The position numbers and the translations under genes were made by a program. Below, piece by piece: positions 6,315 to 11,497 of a stretch of DNA of 11,497 bases. This stretch comes from F1-60-MAGs149 sp037133215 (lineage in GTDB: Bacteria > Actinomycetota > Thermoleophilia > Gaiellales > F1-60-MAGs149). The stretch spans positions 1 to 11,497 of the forward strand of contig JBAXOM010000067.1 in assembly GCA_037133215.1 (NCBI GenBank), written 5' to 3'. The notes below the pieces were generated by a model. The model was not told where the DNA came from and ran no database searches. It saw only the letters and a program-made list of their open reading frames with translations. Every line of letters starts with the position of its first letter. Position 1 is the first letter of the stretch.

Positions 6315-6343
6315 GCATCTCGGCGCAGGAATGCGTCGAAACG

Positions 6344-7516
6344 GTGCGAACCCGAAGACTCCGCTTGCCTCTCCGTCACTCCACATCCGTCGTCCGTCTG
6401 ATCCTTGTGATCTCCATTCTTGGCGTTGCGCTGGTTGCTGCCCTGCCCGTCTCGGCCTCGCCGAAGAGTGACATGGCAAATAAGCGTGCGCAGGCCGAGG
6501 CCGCACGCGCCCAGTTGGCAGAGCTCGGGGCTCAACTCGAGCCAGCGATCGAGCGATACAACAAGGCGATGGAAGAACTCAAGCAGGTCAACGCCGATAT
6601 TGCGTTTAACCAGAAGCAGATCACTGTCACGGAGTCGAACCTGAAGGTCTCGCAGACCGCGCTCAGCGCAAAACTGCAGGAGTCGTACCGCGTCGGTGAG
6701 CCGGATCTTGTTGCCTCAGTACTTGGGCAGCAGTCGCTCTCGCAGATTCTCGCGGTCTCCGAATTGTTCGACCGCTCGCAGCACCAGGCCGCGGACCTCA
6801 TCGGTGGGCTCCAGCAGAGCAAGACGACGCTCAAGCGTCAGCGTCACGACCTGCAGGTCTCGCAGGACCGTGCGAAGACGTTGCAGGCTCAACGCCAGCA
6901 GGAGAAGATTGCGATCAATCAGGGCATCGCGCAGGAGAAGGCTCTGGTGTCGGGGCTCGAAGGCGAAATCGCTCAGCTGATCCAAGAGGAGCAGGCACGC
7001 CAAGACGAGATGCGCCGTAAGGCGCTGGCGGCACTCGCGGCTACGCAGGCAGCAACCGGTGCGGCCGGTAATGATCAGATTTCCGTCGGCGGCTCCGTTG
7101 ATGGCGGTTCCAGTAGCGGTAGTAGTGATTCGGGTAGCGCGATCCAATTGCCACCGACCGACGGTTCGATTGGTTCGCAGGCTGTGGCAGCGGCGATGCA
7201 ATTCCTTGGCACCCCCTATGTCTGGGGTGGCGCTGCTCCGGGTGGTTTCGACTGCTCTGGATTGACGATGTATGCGTACGGTCAGATCGGTATTGGCCTC
7301 GCGCACTACACGGGCGATCAATGGAATGAGGGCGCGCACGTACCCTCGGATCAGTTGCTGCCAGGCGATCTCGTCTTCTTTGGTTCGGACCTGCATCACG
7401 TCGGCATGTACATCGGTGGAGGGCAGTTCATCCACGCGCCACAGACGGGCGATGTCGTCAAGATTTCGGACCTCGGCTCGGCCAGCGACTTCGCTGGCGC
7501 CGTCCGTCCGTACTAA
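6344..7516 (+). CDS. secreted coiled-coil NlpC/P60 peptidoglycan hydrolase (RipA-like)
   Basis: Predicted DL-endopeptidase that cuts stem peptides of peptidoglycan during growth or division, acting outside the membrane. With the GTG start at 6344 it has 390 aa. Residues 1-39 form a signal peptide (Arg-rich n-region, hydrophobic VVRLILVISILGVALVAAL, VSA cleavage site). Residues 41-231 are Ala/Gln/Glu-rich coiled coil of the kind that restrains RipA or PcsB-type hydrolases. Residues 239-269 are a Gly/Ser linker, and 277-390 the NlpC/P60 domain. Catalytic residues are Cys304 (FDCSG), His352 (HHVGMYIG) and His364 (FIHAP). The frame is open back to a GTG at 6251, but that would put about 50 residues before the signal helix. 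AGGA at 6327-6330 (13 nt away) weakly favours 6344; GTG at 6305 is a third choice. An FtsEX-like activator is typical for such coiled coils but is not in the window. Confidence 0.93.
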   Translation: MRTRRLRLPLRHSTSVVRLILVISILGVALVAALPVSASPKSDMANKRAQAEAARAQLAELGAQLEPAIERYNKAMEELKQVNADIAFNQKQITVTESNLKVSQTALSAKLQESYRVGEPDLVASVLGQQSLSQILAVSELFDRSQHQAADLIGGLQQSKTTLKRQRHDLQVSQDRAKTLQAQRQQEKIAINQGIAQEKALVSGLEGEIAQLIQEEQARQDEMRRKALAALAATQAATGAAGNDQISVGGSVDGGSSSGSSDSGSAIQLPPTDGSIGSQAVAAAMQFLGTPYVWGGAAPGGFDCSGLTMYAYGQIGIGLAHYTGDQWNEGAHVPSDQLLPGDLVFFGSDLHHVGMYIGGGQFIHAPQTGDVVKISDLGSASDFAGAVRPY

Positions 7517-7529
7517 TGGGCGCGCCGAC

Positions 7530-7545
7530 TACCGGAAGTCCGGTA
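7530..7545. terminator. short inverted repeat between the NlpC/P60 gene and tRNA-Arg
   Basis: TACCGGA (7530-7536) and TCCGGTA (7539-7545) are perfect complements. As RNA it would form a 6-bp stem with AAGT loop, 13 nt after the stop codon, followed by TTCT. It may be a weak terminator. TATTCT (7544-7549), overlapping its right arm, could be the -10 of the tRNA promoter, about 12 nt before the tRNA, though no -35 is recognisable. Confidence 0.4.
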
Positions 7546-7560
7546 TTCTGCGCACTCGCT

Positions 7561-7633
7561 GCGCGCCCGTAGCTCAGTGGATAGAGCGCTGCCTTGCGGA
7601 GGCAGAAGTCGGACGTTCGAATCGTCCCGGGCG
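7561..7633 (+). tRNA. tRNA-Arg (anticodon GCG)
   Basis: The acceptor GCGCCCG pairs with CGGGCGC (7 of 7). The D-arm is GCTC/GAGC with loop AGTGGATA, the anticodon stem CTGCC/GGCAG encloses TTGCGGA, and the T-arm GGACG/CGTCC encloses TTCGAAT. The discriminator is A and CCA is not encoded. Anticodon GCG reads CGC and CGU. A20 in the D-loop and C35 fit the arginine identity elements known from E. coli. Most bacteria use ACG (edited to ICG by TadA) here, so GCG is unusual. Confidence 0.95.
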
Positions 7634-7638
7634 CATAG

Positions 7639-7679
7639 AGAACGAGAGGGCCTCGGCACCAGCCGGGGCCCTCTTCTCG
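7639..7679. terminator. bidirectional terminator-like hairpin between tRNA-Arg and the ygfZ-like gene
   Basis: The left arm AACGAGA-GGGCC-T-CGGC (7639-7655) pairs with GCCG-G-GGCCC and TCTCGTT (7660-7679) around the loop ACCA. There is one T-G wobble and a 3-nt bulge on the right arm. It starts 6 nt after tRNA-Arg and ends 8 nt before the stop of the convergent gene, the expected place for a shared terminator. On the plus strand only CGTTT follows, so a long T-run is missing. Confidence 0.75.
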
Positions 7680-7686
7680 TTTCTGC

Positions 7687-8574
7687 CTACCCCAGCGTGG
7701 TGGCGGTTGCGGTACCGGCCGCCAAGGCTGCGTCCGCTGGCACGTCGACGCGCACGATGCCGATGGCCCGCGTTGCGGCAAGCCAAGGGGCAGCGGCGAC
7801 GGAGGTGACCACACCGACGTCTTTGCCGTCGAGTTCGAGAGTCGTGCCTGGCTCGACGATTGCGTCAAGCGCCAGCCGGCGTGGGCCGCGATTGGCGTGG
7901 CCGCGGCGGTGCAGGCGGGTGACGGGTTCTTGGCCGATGAAGCAGCCTTTCTCGAACGACACCGTCGTCTCGACGAGGTCGACCTCTGCCGGCATCCAGC
8001 GCTCGTCGACGTCGTGGCCAAGACGAACGGCGCCTGTCTCGATGCGCAGTGCCTCGATGGCGGCTGGCTCGACGGGCGTTGCCCCTGCCGCGACGGTGGC
8101 AGTGACAATCGCCTCACGCTGATCGACTGCGACGAGGACATCGACGCGCGGGAGGTCGCCCAGCAGTCCGACAATCCGTACGCCGTCTGTTGCGATGCTC
8201 TCGGCCGTGGGGCCGATCAGGGACACGAGGCTCCAATCGGTGGTCGCGTCAATCGCGACCTTGGCGCCGAGGCGGTAGCGCGTCAGTCCACCCACCAATG
8301 CGTCGACTCCAACGGGATCGAGATCGAGCAGATAGCGCCCTTCGTCGAGCAACGTGACCCGCGGGTCGGCAATCACGCGCGCCTTCGCCGTCAGAAACAG
8401 CGCCTGGCGGGACTCGCCAACCGTCATACCACGCAACTCCTGCGAGAGCAGGTTTTGGAGGAACTTCTCGGCGTCGACTCCCTCCACCAGGACAAAGCCG
8501 CGTGGGGGTTCGGCCACGCCGACCGTCGCTCGGAGAGCCTGGAGTTGATCGACGGGCGCGGGTAGTGGAGTCAT
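7687..8574 (-). CDS. ygfZ: folate-binding YgfZ/GcvT-like protein (iron-sulfur cluster maintenance)
   Basis: A tetrahydrofolate-binding protein related to the glycine cleavage T-protein. In E. coli, YgfZ supports the synthesis or repair of certain iron-sulfur enzymes such as MiaB. It has 295 aa, a normal length. The diagnostic K-G-C-[FY]-x-G-Q-E motif is seen as KGCFIGQE (209-216) with the conserved Cys211, followed by RLHRRGHANR. The N-terminal half carries the typical FLQNLLSQEL (38-47) and the LFLTAKARVIAD stretch (59-70). ATG at 8574 is chosen by fit to the family N-terminus; the frame is open to 8808, but that would cross the divergent PAP2 gene. No clear Shine-Dalgarno is visible. It converges on tRNA-Arg and diverges from the PAP2 operon, so it is probably monocistronic housekeeping. 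The symbol is by motif. Confidence 0.92.
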   Translation of the reverse strand: MTPLPAPVDQLQALRATVGVAEPPRGFVLVEGVDAEKFLQNLLSQELRGMTVGESRQALFLTAKARVIADPRVTLLDEGRYLLDLDPVGVDALVGGLTRYRLGAKVAIDATTDWSLVSLIGPTAESIATDGVRIVGLLGDLPRVDVLVAVDQREAIVTATVAAGATPVEPAAIEALRIETGAVRLGHDVDERWMPAEVDLVETTVSFEKGCFIGQEPVTRLHRRGHANRGPRRLALDAIVEPGTTLELDGKDVGVVTSVAAAPWLAATRAIGIVRVDVPADAALAAGTATATTLG

Positions 8575-8598
8575 CGGTAGACGTTTCGTTGGTGGGAT

Positions 8599-8614
8599 TG
8601 GTGCGGATGCACCA
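8599..8614. repeat. inverted repeat in the divergent ygfZ-PAP2 region
   Basis: TGGTGC (8599-8604) and GCACCA (8609-8614) are perfect complements around GGAT. It lies in the 82-bp gap (8575-8656) between divergent genes, 25 nt from the ygfZ start and 42 nt from the PAP2 start. It could be an operator or chance. No convincing promoter hexamers were identified in this gap. Confidence 0.4.
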
Positions 8615-8642
8615 CTTCTCAGACAAGGGAAGTACCCTGCGT

Positions 8643-8648
8643 AGGAGA
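8643..8648 (+). promoter_or_regulatory. ribosome binding site of the PAP2-family gene
   Basis: AGGAGA lies 8 nt upstream of the ATG at 8657 and fixes that start. Confidence 0.7.
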
Positions 8649-8656
8649 ACGAACTG

Positions 8657-9649
8657 ATGGTGCCAACTGATTCCCCGACCGCCAGTGGCGCTATCCACGC
8701 CGCGCCGCTGCTGCCCGCTGGGCCGCCGCTCTGGACCCGCACTCGCATTGTCGCTCTGATCCTTGGGTACCTCGTCGGACTCGGCGGAATGATCCTGATC
8801 AAAGGCATCTACCTCTCGCCTGATCGTTACTTTCTGATCCTGCTCGTCCCCGCGCTCGTACTCGGGGTTGGCAAGGGCTACGTCCGTGACTTTTTGCCGC
8901 TGATCATCGGCATCTTTGTGTACGAGGAACTGCGTGGCGTGGCGCATCTGCTCAACCCCGAGCCGTACTACCTGCCACACCTCAAGTTCGACGAGTTCAT
9001 CTTCTTCGGGCATAACCTCACGGTCGTCTTGCAAGACCTGCTCTGGACCGGTCAGATCACGTGGTACGACCAGATCCTGGGCCTGCTCAATCGGGCGCAC
9101 TTCATCGTGCCACCCACGCTACTCCTGCTGATCTGGCTCGAAAACCGCGCGCTCTATTATCGCGCCTTGCTGACAATCGTCGGCTGCTCGATGATTGGCG
9201 CATTGATCTTTCTGATCTATCCCGCAGCGCCACCATGGGCAGCTGCGCAGATTGGCCTCCTGCCCGAAATGACGAAGATCGGCTACGCCCAGGCCGATGC
9301 CTCGCCCATCACGGCGAGCAAGTCGTTCATCGAGAGTCTGATGTTGTCGAACCCCTATGCGGCCGTGCCGAGCCTGCACACGGCGTACTCCACACTCGTC
9401 GCGATCTTCGCGTTGCGTTGGCATCGACGATTTGGCTACGTGATGTGCCTCTACCCACTCGCGATGTACTTCTGCATCGTGTACTTCGCAGATCACTACG
9501 TTTCCGATATCCTCGTAGGTATCGCGGTCGCACTGTTCGCTTGGTGGGCCGCAGGGCGATTGATTGCCCGTCCCGGCCGGCTTCACCGCCTCGCCGGTCC
9601 CTTTCCTCCGCCAATCGCCAGTGCACGCTTCGGGAGTACCACTAAATGA
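8657..9649 (+). CDS. PAP2_3-type (AUR1/IPC-synthase-like) polytopic membrane phosphotransferase/phosphatase
   Basis: Polytopic protein of 330 aa with about six TM helices after a Pro/Ala-rich N-terminus; the first spans about 31-50. Conserved motifs sit near the C-terminus: PSLHTAYS (238-245) with His241, and ADHYVSD (278-284) with His280 and Asp284, the catalytic triad of the PAP2/AUR1 superfamily. IYPAAPPW (187-194) is typical of the PAP2_3 (inositolphosphotransferase-like) branch, and the first PAP2 motif (KxxxxxxRP) is not evident, as usual for that branch. Members move or remove a phospho head group on lipids at the membrane surface, for example phosphatidylinositol to ceramide in fungi. 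It heads a tight operon with a methyltransferase and a PIG-V-like mannosyltransferase, pointing to glycolipid or inositol-lipid assembly. Plain lipid phosphatase activity (phosphatidate, undecaprenyl diphosphate) is the main alternative. Confidence 0.88.
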   Translation: MVPTDSPTASGAIHAAPLLPAGPPLWTRTRIVALILGYLVGLGGMILIKGIYLSPDRYFLILLVPALVLGVGKGYVRDFLPLIIGIFVYEELRGVAHLLNPEPYYLPHLKFDEFIFFGHNLTVVLQDLLWTGQITWYDQILGLLNRAHFIVPPTLLLLIWLENRALYYRALLTIVGCSMIGALIFLIYPAAPPWAAAQIGLLPEMTKIGYAQADASPITASKSFIESLMLSNPYAAVPSLHTAYSTLVAIFALRWHRRFGYVMCLYPLAMYFCIVYFADHYVSDILVGIAVALFAWWAAGRLIARPGRLHRLAGPFPPPIASARFGSTTK

Positions 9650-10617
9650 GTAACAACCACAAGGCCGATACGCAGAACACGACGGCGCAAGACAAGCGCC
9701 CCTCGGCCCAGGTTGCTGTGCGGTGCCCGCTCTGTGGCGCGGACGATTATCGCGTCAAGATTGAGGACACGATCGGTACCCGTGTCGCCGACCCGCGCGT
9801 CCACTACACCTGCACCTCAAGCGCTTTTGGTGAGCACGGCCGCATTGTTGAGTGCCGCTCCTGCCATCTCGTCTACATGAATCCGCGCCCGCATCACGAG
9901 GCCGTCGTCGAGAACTACGGCGATGTCGAGGACCAGGAGTACATCGAAGAGGAGCAGGGTCGTATCGAGACCTTCTCCGAGAGCCTCGCGCAGGTCCAGA
10001 AGTTTCGTCGCTCCGGGCACCTGCTCGACGTGGGTTGCCACGTCGGTACGTTCCTCACGCTTGCCCAGGATGCTGGCTTTGACGTTGCGGGTGTCGAACC
10101 ATCCCGCTGGGGCGCCGAGATCGCCAACTCGCGGATCAATGGCAACGTGCATTGCGGCGCAATCGAGGACGCGCCGCTGCCCGATGGCGGCTACGACGTA
10201 ATCACGCTCTGGGATGTCATCGAGCACCTGCCCGACCCCGCACTCGACATTCGCGCGATCCATAGTGCGCTGAGTCCTGGCGGCATCTTCGCCGTCTCGA
10301 CGATGGACGTCGAGTCGATGTTCGCGAAGCTGTTCGGAAAGCGTTGGCCGTGGTACATGCAGATGCACCTCGTCTACTTCTCGCGCCAGACACTCTGCGA
10401 GATGCTGCGCCGCGAGGGCTTCGAGATCGCTGAGGTCTCGACCCATGTGCGTCGCGTGCGCCTGACGTACCTCGCCTCGCGTTTCGATGCCTACTCGCCG
10501 ACCGTCGGCCATGCCATCAACAGCGTGCTCGAGAAGGTCGGCTTGGCCGAGCGCACGGTTGGTGTCAGCTTCGGTGACATCTTTACCGTCATCGCGCGCA
10601 AGCCCGAGTCCGCCTAG
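9646..10617 (+). CDS. zinc-ribbon class I SAM-dependent methyltransferase
   Basis: 323 aa, cytoplasmic. An N-terminal zinc-binding segment has CPLC (Cys27, Cys30) and CRSC (Cys70, Cys73), followed by a linker with LVYMNPRP. A Rossmann methyltransferase domain then carries motif I LLDVGCHVGTF (126-136), acidic Glu151 after strand 2, and DVIEHLPDP (190-198). HLVYFSRQTLCEMLRREGFE (241-260) is the pattern of the Methyltransf_23 type seen in polysaccharide and glycolipid clusters. The start ATG overlaps the PAP2 stop by 4 nt (ATGA), and GGGAG lies at 9632-9636, 9 nt upstream, so the two genes are translationally coupled. It probably O-methylates a sugar, inositol or lipid intermediate made by its neighbours. 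The acceptor is not readable from sequence. Confidence 0.92.
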   Translation: MSNNHKADTQNTTAQDKRPSAQVAVRCPLCGADDYRVKIEDTIGTRVADPRVHYTCTSSAFGEHGRIVECRSCHLVYMNPRPHHEAVVENYGDVEDQEYIEEEQGRIETFSESLAQVQKFRRSGHLLDVGCHVGTFLTLAQDAGFDVAGVEPSRWGAEIANSRINGNVHCGAIEDAPLPDGGYDVITLWDVIEHLPDPALDIRAIHSALSPGGIFAVSTMDVESMFAKLFGKRWPWYMQMHLVYFSRQTLCEMLRREGFEIAEVSTHVRRVRLTYLASRFDAYSPTVGHAINSVLEKVGLAERTVGVSFGDIFTVIARKPESA

Positions 10618-10625
10618 CGTCGACG

Positions 10626-11497
10626 ATGGCCGTCGTCCCTGCCGACGCGCCGAGCATGAGCGTCCGCCTGACCGGCTGGCGCTATCCGCTTGCGATTGGC
10701 GCGTTGTCGCGTATCTTGACGTTCGTCGTGGTCGGTGCGATTGGACTCGTTCGACGAGACCCGGAGCAGAGTGTCAGCAGCGCCCTGTTGGCGCCGTTTG
10801 GGGCCTGGGATGGCGTTTGGTACCAGCGGATTGCCGACTACGGCTACGACCCGACGGTCGCGCACGGCAATGGGGTCGCGTTCTCGCCGCTCTATCCGAT
10901 GCTCGTGCGGTACGTGCACGCCTACCTGTCGCTCAGCTACCTCGCCGCGGGCGTGCTTATCTCGACGGTCTGCTTCTTCGTGGCCATGGTTGTTCTCTAC
11001 CGCGTTGTCGAGGACCGCTCGGGGACGAAGATTGCGCGGCGCGTTGTCTGGCTGACGGCGTTCTTTCCGGCCGCCTACCTGTTCTCATCCGTCTATACCG
11101 AGAGTGTCTATCTGCTCCTGACGGTCTCGACGTTCGCGCTGCTTGAGCGACGGCGACTGATCTCCTCATCGCTGGTTGGTGCGCTCGCCGTGCTGTCGCG
11201 ACCGACCGGCATTCTGCTCGTGCCATCGATGGGCGTGCGCATTTGGAAGGACCAGGGTCGGCGATTCAGTTGGCGATTCGTGCTCTGCCTCGTGCCACTT
11301 CTGGTGCTGCCCCTCGCCTACGTTGCCTTCGGCGCGTACCTCTATTACCGCACAGGCAACCCGTTTGCGACGCAGACGGCGCAGGCGGCTGGGTGGGGGC
11401 GCGGCATCAATGTGATGCTCGTCCTGGGTCTGCCGATCGCGGTGCTGAACGGTCTGATTGTTGCGACGCACGATCTCTCGCGGGCGATGTACATCGG
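10626..11497 (+). CDS. PIG-V/Gpi18-like GT-C mannosyltransferase, N-terminal part (gene continues past right edge)
   Basis: 290 visible residues of a polytopic membrane protein with no stop before the window edge. The first helix (about 22-42) is followed by a large non-cytoplasmic loop with FGAWDGVWYQRIADYGY (58-74), the W-D catalytic-type motif of the PIG-V family. AFSPLYPMLVR (85-95), FFPAAYLFSSVYTES (146-160) and SRPTG (191-195) are further family-typical blocks. Eukaryotic PIG-V adds the second mannose of GPI anchors from dolichol-phosphate-mannose; bacterial members are predicted to use polyprenyl-phosphate sugars on the outer face of the membrane. The start ATG lies 8 nt after the methyltransferase stop without a clear Shine-Dalgarno; ATG at 10656 is an alternative. 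Co-transcription is near certain. Donor and acceptor are unknown; family membership is well supported. Confidence 0.88.
   Translation, partial: MAVVPADAPSMSVRLTGWRYPLAIGALSRILTFVVVGAIGLVRRDPEQSVSSALLAPFGAWDGVWYQRIADYGYDPTVAHGNGVAFSPLYPMLVRYVHAYLSLSYLAAGVLISTVCFFVAMVVLYRVVEDRSGTKIARRVVWLTAFFPAAYLFSSVYTESVYLLLTVSTFALLERRRLISSSLVGALAVLSRPTGILLVPSMGVRIWKDQGRRFSWRFVLCLVPLLVLPLAYVAFGAYLYYRTGNPFATQTAQAAGWGRGINVMLVLGLPIAVLNGLIVATHDLSRAMYI

Noticed and set aside
6139..6343. ydaO (c-di-AMP) riboswitch upstream of the NlpC/P60 gene
   Set aside because: The conserved G-rich and GCCGAA-type blocks of that riboswitch could not be found; only short generic stems are present.
1..11497. CRISPR array, insertion sequence or integrase
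   Set aside because: No regularly spaced direct repeats, transposase or recombinase motifs, or terminal repeats were seen; the inverted repeats found are single elements.

Overview
This is a high-GC bacterial window that reads most like Actinomycetota or a neighbouring high-GC Gram-positive-type lineage. The evidence is indirect: both tRNA genes lack an encoded CCA end, there is a secreted coiled-coil plus NlpC/P60 peptidoglycan hydrolase of RipA style, a PIG-V-like GT-C mannosyltransferase lies beside an AUR1/PAP2_3-type inositolphosphotransferase-like protein, and several ribosome sites are strong GGAGG types. The exact lineage cannot be fixed from the sequence. The window is densely coding and no gene-free stretch exceeds about 210 bases.

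Region 1 (1-5717) is an oxidative small-molecule module. On the minus strand, in transcription order, lie a 14-TM DHA2-type MFS exporter, a cytochrome P450 (A), a zinc alcohol dehydrogenase and an alpha/beta hydrolase cut by the left window edge. A second, related P450 (B) diverges from the MFS gene on the plus strand. The shared 118-bp divergent region holds a 19-bp imperfect inverted repeat, most of whose right half matches the Caulobacter VanR operator, overlapping plausible -10 elements on both strands. A 39-nt imperfect palindrome sits between P450 A and the dehydrogenase. Together the genes could hydroxylate, oxidise, hydrolyse and export a hydrophobic substrate such as a terpenoid, sterol-like or aromatic compound. 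The substrate is unknown and no ferredoxin or reductase is visible.

Region 2 (5718-6138) holds a perfect 12-bp-arm inverted repeat with an extra half-site, tRNA-Phe(GAA) on the minus strand and a small two-TM membrane protein gene.

Region 3 (6139-8574) holds a possibly structured leader, the NlpC/P60 hydrolase, a tRNA-Arg with the unusual GCG anticodon, a bidirectional terminator-like hairpin, and a convergent ygfZ-like folate-binding gene.

Region 4 (8575-11497) is a tight plus-strand operon: a PAP2_3 (AUR1-like) membrane phosphotransferase/phosphatase, a zinc-ribbon SAM methyltransferase overlapping it by 4 nt, and, 8 nt later, a PIG-V/Gpi18-like polytopic mannosyltransferase cut by the right edge. 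This combination suggests assembly of a mannosylated (phospho)inositol-type or polyprenyl-linked glycolipid. That role is inference.
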